A stretch of DNA of 37,393 bases from Gnetum montanum (lineage: Eukaryota > Streptophyta > Gnetopsida > Gnetales > Gnetaceae): contig MNCI01001903.1 of NCBI GenBank assembly GCA_015680685.1, positions 597,905-635,297 on the forward strand. Direction: 5' to 3'. Shown here one piece after another: positions 20,941 to 31,424 of this stretch. Numbering within the stretch: the stretch's first letter is position 1; every line of letters starts with the position of its first letter. Position numbers and translations under genes: made by a program. Below the pieces are notes generated by a model. That model ran no database searches and was not told the DNA's origin. It saw only the letters and a list, made by a program, of their open reading frames with translations.

Positions 20941-21790
20941 TTACAATCCAAGTTGATAATATGTGGTGTCTACATTTATTAAACATTGATTTTGAACATA
21001 CTACAAGAACATGTGACTCGCATAACCTTGCAGTGTGGATCTCTCTAATGTCATGTGGGTCACATCTTCTCACAACCAAAGATGTGCAATAATGCAACTC
21101 ACAAGGTACTCACATTATGTTAATTGACTAGGAATGCATTAGAATCATGCGGATTACAAATACTCACACTGTCAAAAACTTGTTTCTACTTGTAAATGTA
21201 ACTATATGTGTAACGTGGTTGAATGCATTGTGAACTATGACTCAATATTGTCAATTTTAAACATTGATACCATATGTGTTACATCTAGTTGCACTATCAA
21301 AATGGACTTGTTGTTCTAGACTACAATAGCACGTGTAATGCATGACATCGCAATATCATTACATTCAAACAATCAGCTGACCATTCTACGCCTTGCATCA
21401 CCTCATATTGGTAAAAAGTGGTTTCTATTGTGAAATGTGATGACATGCAAATCACATTTATGTACCATAACAATAATGATCTATGGGTCGCAAGACCTCA
21501 TATTGAAATAGGTTAATACTACATGTGCATGCAAGTGACAATGGTTTCATAGTCCACCACATTTTTGCAACTCATATAACACCACATCCTTTATTTGAAA
21601 AGTTGCAATGACATGCACATCACATTGATGTAGCAATTCTCGATTATTATTTTGGTTGTGAGCTGCAACCATTCGCATTGATTCATAACCAAACGACATA
21701 CACATTTATAACATACTGCGAAAGACTACTAATCACATACACTTCCATGTTCATCACTGTCAATGAACTACAATACGCATCGGCTCATAG
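20941..21790. repeat. Degenerate repeat block with CACAT/CGCAT words (right arm)
   Basis: Diverged units are visible. ACTTGTTTCTACTTGTAAATG (about 21178) and AGTGGTTTCTATTGTGAAATG (about 21417) are about 240 bp apart. ATGACATGCAAATCACATTT (about 21441) and ATGACATGCACATCACATTG (about 21610) are about 170 bp apart. In reverse complement, the stretch around 21160-21200 (GAAACAAGTTTTTGACAGTG) resembles GAAACTCGGTCTTGACAGTG in the left block at 16748-16767. The two blocks may therefore be inverted arms of one element. Confidence 0.4.
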
Positions 21791-23910
21791 TTTATCATCA
21801 AAGATTATATGATAGAGTACAAAATTGATTAACACTTTAAAATTAAGTAACTTATAGAAAGAAGCCTATGAAACACATATTTTGCATAGATATTATGAAA
21901 AGTTGTTTATTTGATGGAAATGATATTTTGAATACATGTTAAACCTTAAATATTATACACTCCATTTTTTAGATTTCAAAAAATAATAATCAAATTATGA
22001 AACAAATAAACACCATATATATTTCTAATCAAAAACCTTAAAATAATTACATAGTTGGCCCATGTATAAGAAATTTGACTTTCATTAAAGATGGCATGCA
22101 AGCATTTACATCATTGCATTTTTGTTACATTAGTAATTGGAAATGGACCATGCTCACTATAATCCTCACTTACAAGATGTTGTACACATATCAATGTACA
22201 TGATTAGCATTCAACTATGATTGTTTTCTTGTTTTCTTTGGGAATCATACTTACCATTATTTTCATGCATGATTTTTTCAATGGTGTGTTAGTGCTTATA
22301 GAATTTAGATGATTTTTATCATTTTTGTAGTTTAACATGTTTATGCAAATGCACTTTTCATACATGAGGCCCATGCAAAAATTGATTAGGAGATCTTAAG
22401 TCTTAATTTATGGAGACAATACCCTTCAACTCCACCTTAAGAACACAAATTTGATCTAGAACCTGAAGGCCCTCTCTTAAATGGTAGATCTAGTGATAGA
22501 AAGATTGTGTTCTTGAACTACAAGTAGTTGATATGCACAATAATCATCAACTGACTATGACCCAAAATATTTATTAGAGATTTTCATTAAGCCTAAGGCA
22601 TTTTTAGTTTTACAGGCATGCAAGGGACTCTTCTTGTCAGTTACCACCCTTGCATCCTCTTCTTATAGTGGCAATTTTGTAATGCATCTTGTGTCAAAGT
22701 TATTTTTACATTTATAATTTCTCCACATAGACCTTGTTATGTATCTAGTCCCTATTTTTGTGTTTTAGGTTTTAAAACTATGGAACTTGCTTTTCTCAAT
22801 CATATGGGAATGATGAGGTATCCAATGGTATTTTTTATTTCTATTGTAAGCCTTGGACTTTAGAAGTATTTCACATGCCTTGTGTTTGTAATCCTAGTGT
22901 GTTTGGTTAAGGTTTATGTCTCCTAACTTTACACCCTTATTTTCTATGTTATGATTCAACATTTTGTGCATGTTCTAAGTTCCTTAGGATGTTTCTAGCT
23001 TTGTTCAAGCATCCTATGATCCTTTTGGCATGTTTCCTTGGCTTTTAGATTTTAGCCAAAATTGGTAGTTGGAAGTGTGATTTGGAGGATGCACTAATTA
23101 CCCTATGCAACTGAAGAGGTGTTGACACATCCCTTCCTATCCTGGTTTAACCTACTTCACTTGTAGGGTAATCATAATTGGTTTGAATTTCATTGATGAA
23201 CCTATAGTGATACCTAGGCATTGGTAACTCTTTATTATTACATTGTGAGAACTATAAATATCTAGAATGAGCTATCATACATATCTTAAGCATAACTTTA
23301 ATTCCATTTGAGCTTTTGATGTTGGGTTTGTGTGGAGAGCTCTTCCATCCTTTTGTAAGTTGATTGCCTTCCTATTTTATATCTCTATGTTTTGAGTCAT
23401 CACTTTCACAAGTGTAACTAGGCTCTGTTAGAGTGCTACATTGTTTATGTAGCCTAGAACTATTTGGTTAATAGAAGTCCAGTGTTTGCACAGTGAATAA
23501 AACTTATGGGTTTTTCTTTGTTTGACATTATTAATATCTTAAAACATAAAACACTAAAAATATTTATTTCATTTCCATTTCATTAAGCTATAATGATTCA
23601 TCCTTATCCAAAGAGTTCACAACTATATGGCATGGTTTTGGATCATCGAGATTATGACTAAGAATCTTTTATCACTTTTCTTATATGGTGTTGCACCTAT
23701 CCCATAAAGGATGGCAACAGATGTAAGCAATTATAAGTATTGTGCTTCCTTATGTATAATTATGATGTGTATGTATTCACTATTGTTTTATTCTTATATT
23801 TATAAAATACATAAAATTATAAATATTTTCTTCTTAACTCTCTACCATTGAAACATAGGTATTCATTGTATTATGTGTACCATATCATCTTTTATATTTC
23901 TTGAATGCAA
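21791..23910. other. No gene seen; possible old LTR near 23100-23520
   Basis: No coding relic was recognised. Near 23248 there is a TATA-like CTATAAATATC followed about 200-250 bp later by AATAAAAC (about 23505). The intervening sequence has the texture of an LTR (promoter, short leader, poly(A) signal), but no partner copy is in the window. Confidence 0.3.
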
Positions 23911-24034
23911 NNNNNNNNNNNNNNNNNNNNNNNNNNNNNNNNNNNNNNNNNNNNNNNNNNNNNNNNNNNNNNNNNNNNNNNNNNNNNNNNNNNNNNNNNN
24001 NNNNNNNNNNNNNNNNNNNNNNNNNNNNNNNNNN
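23911..24034. other. Assembly gap (124 N)
   Basis: An unbroken run of N. It abuts a TC microsatellite, the probable cause of the gap. Confidence 0.99.

Positions 24035-24081
<47 letters not shown>
24035..24081 (+). repeat. (TC)n microsatellite
   Basis: Twenty-three perfect TC units plus one C, bordered on the left by the gap, so the true length is unknown. Confidence 0.98.
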
Positions 24082-24083
<2 letters not shown>

Positions 24084-24203
24084 ATTTAAGAAAACAAAAA
24101 AAAATAGAAATAAGTATAAACAAAGTAACTAAGCAAATCCGTGCCCATACAAGAAATTCCATTCATGAGAAAAGTTGATTTTTTATTAGTTGATATGAAG
24201 AGA

Positions 24204-24208
24204 CTTAT
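24204..24208 (+). repeat. Target site duplication, left copy (CTTAT)
   Basis: CTTAT directly precedes the TG of the 5' LTR and is identical to the five bases after the CA of the 3' LTR. Five bp is the usual duplication for Ty3/gypsy integrases. Confidence 0.9.
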
Positions 24209-25027
24209 TGATGGGAGGTGATATCGCATGGGCTTCGATATCACGTACGTGATATCGTGTACACGATATCGCGGTCCACGATATCATGGTCTGCCACCAA
24301 ATCTATAAATAAGAGGTAGCTCTCCCTTGTTTCTCATCCTAAGCTTACACTGTAGCAAAACTATGGCAGTTTGATCCCTTCAGAGATAGAATATTTTCCA
24401 TGTGCCCATAGTAGGAGCTCCAAAGTGAACGGATCTTTATTCGAGCAAATATTGTACCTGAACACATGTTTGTGTATGGCAATAAAGACGAACTTCTTGG
24501 ATAAACATTGCAGTGCATGGAATATGCTAAATAGGATTTTATTTACTGTTATTTACTGTTTACCATTTAAATGCTTTATTAGTCATTAAATCTTCCTCAA
24601 CTTCTCTCCTAGTTAAGTGCCTCAGTATGACTGCTTCGAGCACGGGCGTTATGCTTGGTGATCCCAGCAATGACTAGCGTTTGGTAACCAAGGTTGCATT
24701 AGTTTAGGGTGTGAACGGTAATTGGGAATGGATGCTAACACTAGGTTAATTTAGAATTAGTTAGTTAGTTAAAGTTAGTAATTAGTCTCTTCACCCTTCA
24801 CCTTATCAGCATAGGAGATAAAAACCGAAAATACATAAAAATAATATACCTCAGACTTACTTAACCATAAAACCGTGACACTACAAGTAAGTCTGGGAAG
24901 ACAACGAATAATTAACCTTAAGTGTTCCATGAGGTGTGTAGGCACTTAGTCTGCGGAGTTCGACTAGATCACACGTGCTACACTCGTATTCGTATGGTTG
25001 AGTGTAGGGGTACCTCGCCACTCATCA
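24209..25027 (+). repeat. 5' LTR (819 bp)
   Basis: Starts TGATGGGAGG, ends CACTCATCA. Near-identical copy at 28983-29796. U3 holds the GATATC palindromes and a TATA box; a tandem TTTACTGTTA motif lies near 24540. A 72-codon open frame inside (24371-24589) is present in both LTRs and has no protein-like support. Confidence 0.92.
24220..24311 (+). promoter_or_regulatory. LTR promoter: GATATC palindrome cluster plus TATA box
   Basis: GATATC occurs at 24220, 24237, 24251, 24265 and 24280, spaced 14-17 bp. 24237-24256 (GATATCACGTACGTGATATC) and 24251-24270 (GATATCGTGTACACGATATC) are perfect 20 bp palindromes that share one GATATC. TATAAATA follows at 24304-24311. In the 3' LTR the cluster is partly decayed (AATATC, GATATC, GATATT, GATATC between 28993 and 29053) but the TATA box is kept (29072-29079). 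Repeated symmetrical sites immediately upstream of TATA suggest binding sites for a dimeric factor that drives LTR transcription; that role is inferred. Confidence 0.6.
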
Positions 25028-25028
25028 T

Positions 25029-25046
25029 TGGCGCCGTTTTCGGGGA
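25029..25046 (+). other. Primer binding site, tRNA-Asp type
   Basis: TGGCGCCGTTTTCGGGGA starts two bases after the LTR's terminal CA. It matches the plant tRNA-Asp 3' end complement (TGGCGCCGTTGCCGGGGA, from memory) at 16 of 18 positions. This is the primer used by Athila-like Ty3/gypsy elements. Confidence 0.85.
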
Positions 25047-25168
25047 TTAAGTGTTTGTGTGCTAAGTAGAACATAGGAGATCACTCACAGCGTTGGGAGC
25101 TTAAAGAAACCTTAGGGTTAATTAAAAGAAAAATTATATACCGTTAAATAGCACACTGATAAGACACA

Positions 25169-27300
25169 ATGTTTTCTTCTTCTTCTCACAAGAGCATTAC
25201 ACCACCAAGGGATAATACGAGAAACAGTCGGCAGTCTAAAACACATAACCAAAATCAACTAGTGCCTCAACAATATAGGGTGGTATATACTCATCCTGAT
25301 GAGTATATACCCAATTTTACTTTTATCCTCCATTAGGATGAACAAATACACTGGAGAGACTTGCAAGGTAACATAGTGTTACCTCCAAATCATGCAGTCC
25401 CCAACATGCTCCTCTGTGCTTTGGCATAGATTGGCATGACTCAGCTCTATGCTGAATACGTTATAGGTGATTTTGACATAAGGGATTACCATCCCACAAA
25501 AGTACAACATCTAAGGGACTCAAGGCAGGAGAGCCACCATACACTGTTGAAGGGCAAAGAAGTCCTACATGTCCTAAGTGAAATTGGAGATGGTGAATCA
25601 CTTATAACGGGTTCTCCATCAAATGATGTTTCCCCTCCTAACGAAAGTGAGGTGGGGTATCAGAACCTACGCTCCACGATACACAACCCTGGTTCTGTTC
25701 CTTGTGAACTCCAACTATTCACTGAGGGAACAACAACACATGACAAGGACAGGCACTCAGATCATCATCATGATCGAGACCGAGGCCACAGAAGAGAAGG
25801 TAGGAAACATCATCATGGAGATGGTTCTCCTTCTTCTTTCCCTTCTTCACATCATTCACCCTTCCCTTCCACATCAGGGGTGTAGCCATAGAGAGCATAA
25901 CGGTGAGGATAGAGGTAGACAAAATGAGAGACCTTAACAAGAAAGTCGAGAGAGAGGACAAGGGCATGAAAAAAGGGAAAGTAGGGAACAATGTAGACAT
26001 CATAGATGTCATGAAAGAGATGATCATGAAGAACCCCTACTAGCCACCTAAAGCATGCTAGATATAATGAAGGCAGTGATAATACCAACAAGGCATCAAA
26101 AAGATAGTTCAATCAAGAGATTGGATATGAACAATATCCCACGCTTCGAAGGGGGATATAACGTGAATCCGCAAAATATTTTATAGGCATTCGATGATGC
26201 CTGTCCCTTGAAAAACATAGAAAACGAGTGGCAGAAACTAAAGTTATTTCCCAGGACACTCATAAAGGAAGCAGAGAGTTGGTACCGGTCCTTAGAATTG
26301 GAAACCATTAGGAGGTGAAGTACGATGTTAGAACTCTTCGCCGATAAATATCAAACGTACTCCAGAGTGTCTAATTTGCATAAGCAGATCCAAGGATGGA
26401 AACAAGGTAATCATGAATACTTGGATGCTACCATGGACCACTACTATGCATTGTTACATCGTTGCCTGGGCCATGGTTACGCACAACAGGATCAACTTCG
26501 CCATCTTGTAGATGGGCTAAGGTATGAAACTAGGAGAACCCTTGGGACTGATGCCCAAGGGAGACTATCAGAACTTAGATCCCATGAAATTCATTGCTTT
26601 TTGAAATAAGTAGCCAAAGAAGAAGGGGAGCTACAAAAAAGAGAAAGCACGAAGGAATATAACCGTGATCCTTCCCTCCGAAAGAGGGGAGTGAGGTTCT
26701 GCGATGAAGAGGATGAGTCACCACTCGAAGAGTTGGTGAATAGGAAAACCTTGCTGCTTTAAAAGCTAACAACGGAGGTGGCGACTAAGGTAGATCAAAT
26801 ACAGGACTCCTTGGATAGTAGATTTGAACTTGTCCTAAAGATTGTAGAGGAGTCTAAGGAGGAACGAAGTAGTAACAAGAATAAGACAAAGCGGAGAGAT
26901 TCAGGCCCTGCACGTGACAAGGGGAAGGGGAAACTAACTATCTCTGATGAGGTTGTGGATTCGGACATAGATAATGATGGTGGATGTGAGATCTACCAAT
27001 ATGACCATCCTAAGGGATGTTGTCGAACATCTCACATCTACAAGAGTCTAGGGTGTATGCACTCAAACCGAGACTTAACCAACAGCAAGCACCCCATCAG
27101 TTACCTTATCCCCAAGGTAACCCAAGGTAGTTCCACCAACTGTTACTGTACTATCCAAGTGGAACTCCACCATAACCAATTGAACAAAATTAGCAGTGGC
27201 AATACCCATAGTCATGGGGGATGCCACCACCAAAACAACAGTACCCTTACGACAACTAGATCCATATGGATACCACGTGTAGTAGCCGATTTCTCCAAGT
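25169..27300 (+). pseudogene. Gag of the 24209-29796 element
   Basis: ATG at 25169 (MFSSSSHKSITPPRDN) is chosen because the related element starts the same way at 32389 (MSSSHKSTSPPK). The N-terminal part has TAG stops at about 25336 and 25427; at the first, the relative reads CAG. 25730-25850 is His/Asp/Arg-rich and, after a frame change, so is the Arg/Glu/His-rich part at 25880-26040. The Retrotrans_gag core lies at about 26190-26580 (NEWQKLKLFPRTLIKEAESW, then MLELFADKYQTYSRVSNLHK). A helical segment follows (VDQIQDSLDSRFELVLKIVE, about 26785), then a basic Lys/Arg stretch and the Cys/His motif CEIYQYDHPKGC (26985-27020). After about 27050 the sequence is Asn/His/Thr/Pro-rich. Gag forms the particle and packages RNA; this copy cannot make a full protein. 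Confidence 0.75.
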
Positions 27301-27689
27301 GACTCCATGGGTCACACAACTCCCCAATGTCACTACCAAGTTCGAGAGTTCTTTAGAAGGAATCCTTCTCCTCTGAGAGATGCTCCACACCCATACCATC
27401 CTCCTAATCCATCCGCACCTCTTCCACCGGTAGTTCCCTTACCTCCTGGTCCAACAATGTAAGGGGAATTCCCCACTCAACCGCAGCAACGTAACACTAC
27501 AAGAGCCGTAACCATTTAACTCGCTGTTGGTTCTGACAACCGCAAAAAGAGAAGACCTTTCTTCAGAACCAAAATCCCAGACAAGCTCTCACAACCACAA
27601 GCGGTTGAGTCTGCAACACTCCTCCAACATACAAGGCTTCGGAGCACCCTTTAGTCCAATAACAGAGCTTAACGCATATGGTTATGTTA
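27301..27689 (+). other. Gag-protease linker, degenerate
   Basis: Pro/Asn/Gln-rich in all plausible frames (for example HPYHPPNPSAPLPPVVPLPP, about 27390-27450), with stops. It corresponds to the Pro-rich linker at 34600-35030 in the related element, which is similarly broken. Confidence 0.5.
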
Positions 27690-28257
27690 ACACATACTGT
27701 AACCAATTGGATCAAGGTAGGCCACCTTCCTAGGAAATTATCTGACCCTGGAAGTCCCTTAATCTACCTCCAAGTTGTCGGGAATGAACCACATAAGGCT
27801 CTTCTTGACTCAGGTTCCGGAGTCAACTTAATCTCACAAGAAATATATCGAGCCTGGAACCTGCCCTAACTCAAGAAAAGAAACATTCAACTAGAGCTAG
27901 CTGACCAGTCCATCACCATTCCCTTGGGATTGTTGAGGACATCGTTACCACTGTGTGTGGTTGGTCATACCCAGCTGATTTCCTTGTGATAGAAGTCAAC
28001 AGTAACAACGGGGGCTTCCCAATTATAATGGGAAGGCCATGGCTGAGTACAATAGATGCGTACCTAGGGATCTGCGATCTTTTCTTGGACATATCTAAGG
28101 TGAATATTTATGGAAAGATCAAGAAGAAGAAAGTTCCATGCATCACATATAGTAACTCAGAGGGTGATGACATGGAGGAATGCTCAGCATCTTTTCCATG
28201 CAACTGGTGTGCCCAAGAAACACAGATACAAAGGTGCCTATATATAGCAACCACATA
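27690..28257 (+). pseudogene. Aspartic protease of the 24209-29796 element
   Basis: Retropepsin-like. SDPGSPLIYLQVVGNEPHKA leads to the active site LLDSGSGVNLIS (Asp-Ser-Gly at 27807-27815, intact). Then LADQSITIPLG, a one-base deletion near 27930 relative to the sister element, and VCGWSYPADFLVIEV. The conserved ILG/IMGRPWL motif reads IIMGRPWLSTIDA (about 28024). A basic Lys tail (KIKKKKVPC) and CSASFPCNWC end at the stop 28256-28258. It would cut Gag from the polyprotein. Besides the deletion, one TAA-type stop follows NLP at 27867. The chain ends where the sister element continues into its RT. Confidence 0.75.
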
Positions 28258-28982
28258 AGTAGTGGATACCTCATGGTTGACAGCTACTAGAAAGAGCAAC
28301 CCATCAACATGCATGGAATGAACTGGGGGAATAACTCATGCCAACAATGAAGGCATAGATACATTGGAATATGAGCGTTGTCGACTTCCACCCCTTAATC
28401 TCTTTTTCTCCATATTTCTTGTTCTTTTTCTTTCTCCATTCTCTCACTACCAGAGGTTCTCTCTTAGTCATGGGGGTCCAAATCTAAATTTTTTTCGATT
28501 TTCTCCTAACCCCTACACCTTCGGTAGTCACCACTATGATATCTCCAGATCCATATGAGCAAGGTATCAATTACATTATGATTCATTTACCCTTGCTAAT
28601 ATAAGACTGTGTTGTGTGTGCAGATGGCAAACATACAACAACGGAGTGGATCTGGAGGGAACACTTGATATGGATCAACGTTGAAGCAACTATGAAAAGA
28701 ACGAGATCGATGGTGCACTTACGGATGGACAACGAAAGGCGCAATCTTGGCGTTGGCAGCAGCAAAACTTCTTTCTCTCTCTCTTTCTCAGCTACCAAAT
28801 GAGGCTTGATGTCAAATTTATAAAGTGTTCACTCTTGTTGTCGTGAACACTAGTTTTGTTTTGTCCTGTAATGATGATCCGTTCACATGTCATCCCATTA
28901 GTTCCATTCAATCAACAATCCCATATCTTCCCAATATTTTGTAAGGAACTCGAGGATGAGTTTTTATTTAGTCATGGGGGTA
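28258..28982 (+). other. Non-pol insert between protease and 3' LTR, with intron-like segment
   Basis: Up to about 28385 the sequence still follows the sister element weakly (TLEYERCRLPP). Then it becomes pyrimidine-rich (28395-28500) and unrelated to RT. A candidate intron runs from GTATCAATTAC (28564) to TGTGTGTGCAG (28621). Downstream an open frame (GKHTTTEWIWREHLIWINVE ... MKRTRSMVHLRMDNERRN) ends at 28802, and an alternative frame over the same bases (NNGVDLEGTLDMDQR ...) has only one stop until 28800. Neither matches a family I know. CTTAGTCATGGGGGT (28467-28481) repeats the pre-LTR tract TTAGTCATGGGGGT (28967-28980). Confidence 0.5.
28971..28982 (+). other. Polypurine tract region before 3' LTR
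   Basis: CATGGGGGTA lies immediately before the TG of the 3' LTR, where plus-strand synthesis would be primed. It is short and interrupted by T, so it is a weak tract. Confidence 0.6.
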
Positions 28983-29796
28983 TGATGGGACACAATATCG
29001 CATGGGCCACGATATCGCATCCCACGCGATATTGCGTCTTCCCCCACGATATCACGGTCCGTCGCCAAATCTATAAATAAGAGGCTTCTCTCCCTTGTTT
29101 CTCATCCTAGGCTTAGACCGTAGCGAAACTCTGATAGTTTGATCCCTTCAAAGATAGAATATTTTCCATGTGCCCATAGTAGGAGCTCCAAAGTGAATGG
29201 ATCTTTATTCGAGCAAATATTGTACCTGAACACATGTTTGTGTATGGCAATAAAGATGAACTTCTTGGATAAACATTGCAGTGCATGGAATAGGCTAAAT
29301 AGGATTTTATTTACTGTTATTTACTGTTTACCATTTAAATGCTTTATTAGTCATTAAATCTTCCTCAACTTCTCTCCTAGTTAAGTGCCTCAGTATGACT
29401 GCTTCGAGCACGTGTGTTACACTTGGTGATCCTAGCAACGATTAGCATTTGGTAACCAAGGTTGCATTTGGTTCAGGGTGTGAATGGTAAGTGGGAACGG
29501 ATGCTGATGCTAGGTTAATTTAGACTTAGTTAGTTAGTTAAAGTTAGTAATTAGTCTCTTCACCCTTCACCTTATCAGCATAGGAGATAAAAATTGAAAA
29601 GACATAAAAATCATATACCTCAGACTTACTTAACCATACAATCGTGACACTACAAGTAAGTCTAGGAAGACAATGAATAATTAATCTTAAGTGTTCCATG
29701 AGGCATGTAGGCACTTAGTCTACGGAGTTTGACTGGATCGTGCATGCTACGCTCATATTCATATGGTTGAGTGTAGGGGTACCTTGCCATTCATCA
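28983..29796 (+). repeat. 3' LTR (814 bp)
   Basis: Starts TGATGGGACA, ends CATTCATCA. Co-linear with the 5' LTR over its whole length apart from small indels in the GATATC region. TATAAATA at 29072-29079. Confidence 0.92.
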
Positions 29797-29801
29797 CTTA
29801 T
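29797..29801 (+). repeat. Target site duplication, right copy (CTTAT)
   Basis: Identical to 24204-24208. Confidence 0.9.
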
Positions 29802-31424
29802 CTATGAAATATGAGGTACAACCATACTTAGTAACTAGAACATTCATGACAACTACCTTTATCAAGGGAAGGGAATTATGATGTTTCCATAATCTTGCAA
29901 TTTATTCCTAAGTTTTTAAACTTAAAATTCTAAATTCTTAACTTAATAATAAGTTAAGGTAATGGATATGTTGTTTCTATTCTTATTAATTAGTTATGTC
30001 AAAATAACATTTTTTCTTTGTTCACATAAATAAAAGACCATAGTTATAGATAGCCTAACAATTAGCCAACCTTGACCAATGATTGACTATTCTATACTAT
30101 AGTATAATATATTATACAATTGTATTATTTGATACCCTAATTGAATAAATTATCATTTTTATTTTAATCCCAAATTGCTAGGATTTTAGTTGAGATTAGA
30201 AAAGGTGAAAGGATGATAATTTCTTCAATAAGTGCATGGTTTTTCTCTAAGAACTTTAGTTTCCTTACACAATAGAAATAAAATTCTTTAAATGAAATTA
30301 AAATTATAAGATAAGAAATAACTAAAATAATTCACTAAAAAGACAATATCAAATTAAATTTTACATCATCAAATCATTAGATAAGTGAGTTGGCACCTAG
30401 ATAATGACATGATTCTTAATAAACTAAGTAATGTTGAGAAACTTCCAACATTTATTTAAACATCTTCATTATAATCATCTAGAAAATCATGATGGTGTAA
30501 GCTCGAGATCAAGTTAGGGATTGACCATTAGGGTATTGCGTCTCAAATCGCTAAAACTTGAAATAGGATAATCCTAGAGATTATTAGTCAAGATCCTAAT
30601 GCAAAGAAAACCTTGTGAGGTTGTGGTCCTCATTCATATTAGGCCTCATTCAAGTAATTTAATAAGCTACCTACCTTTTTAATCCATTTATACCTATAGA
30701 AAAAAGAAATGACCACAAACCAACAATGACCTAAGGTATTAGCAAGAATCAATGAGAAACTTCCTATACCTTTAGATTTAGAAGGGAAAAGTGAAAAAGG
30801 AGACATCTCTAGTTATAGTTGGCATAGGAAGGTGCAATGATTAGAGTCCTTTTAAAAATACACAAAAATTACAAATCACTATCCTTTATAAGGCCAATGA
30901 TTCCAAGCAACCAATAATGCCAACTTAACACCCAGTAAAGCATTGCTAGATGTGGTTGTGGCGAGGTCAACTAGTGATCACTAATCTTTGGGATGTAAGG
31001 AAAAGAATTTCATTGACTGTTGCTAATCCTAAGTTAACTAATGATCAAAAATTTTACAAATAAATGAAAATAAAAATGATGTAGATAGAGCCACAACAAA
31101 CACTAATTTGAGGAAATGATTGAAGATGAGGCTATGTCTCTCACACATGATAAGAACTAAAAGCATAAGCTATAAGAACCATCATGCATAGGAACTCAAA
31201 AGTTATGGAGTTTTGGTATATTTTTCCACCAATTTTTCCTCTTGAATAAGATGTTTTAAGTAATGATGATGTTGAAAACTCACAACAATTATGGGCTAGT
31301 AGGTACTTAAGTCATTTTAGCATTGTTTCACCAAAAGAAGAACACACAAAATAATGTCTAGATCAAGGAAGGGTAATCATCAAATACATGCTTATTGATG
31401 AAACATGTTTATTGTTGGCCTCGA
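29802..31424. other. AT-rich DNA between two elements, no gene seen
   Basis: No coding character on either strand. Contains a 16 bp palindrome GTATAATATATTATAC at about 30103 and long A/T-rich stretches. It continues the host sequence interrupted by the 24209-29796 insertion. Confidence 0.5.

Larger units (their letters stand above)
24209..29796 (+). mobile_element. Ty3/gypsy LTR retrotransposon, gag-protease only (5.59 kb)
   Basis: A structurally complete element with two LTRs (24209-25027 and 28983-29796), both TG...CA, a perfect CTTAT target duplication, a PBS at 25029 and a purine tract before the 3' LTR. The interior carries Gag (from 25169) and an aspartic protease (27690-28257). It has no reverse transcriptase, RNase H or integrase; about 700 bp of unrelated sequence follows the protease. 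It would have depended on enzymes from a relative such as the element at 31425. The LTRs differ at perhaps 6-8% of sites by eye, mostly transitions, so the insertion is old. The interior has many stops and frame changes. It inserted into sequence continuous between 24203 and 29802. Confidence 0.9.

Noticed and set aside
20999-21009. TACTACAAGAA, resembling a CACTA transposon terminus
   Set aside because: The first base is wrong, no matching inverted terminus was seen, and it lies at the inner edge of the repeat block.
23863-24178. Open frames through the N run and the TC repeat
   Set aside because: They consist of unknown residues plus a dipeptide microsatellite translation.
25719-26112. Minus-strand open frames opposite the first element's Gag
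   Set aside because: They are shadows of the His/Asp/Arg-rich Gag coding strand.
24371-29357. Two nearly identical 72-codon open frames at 24371-24589 and 29139-29357
   Set aside because: They are the same part of the two LTRs; similarity comes from LTR identity, not protein conservation.
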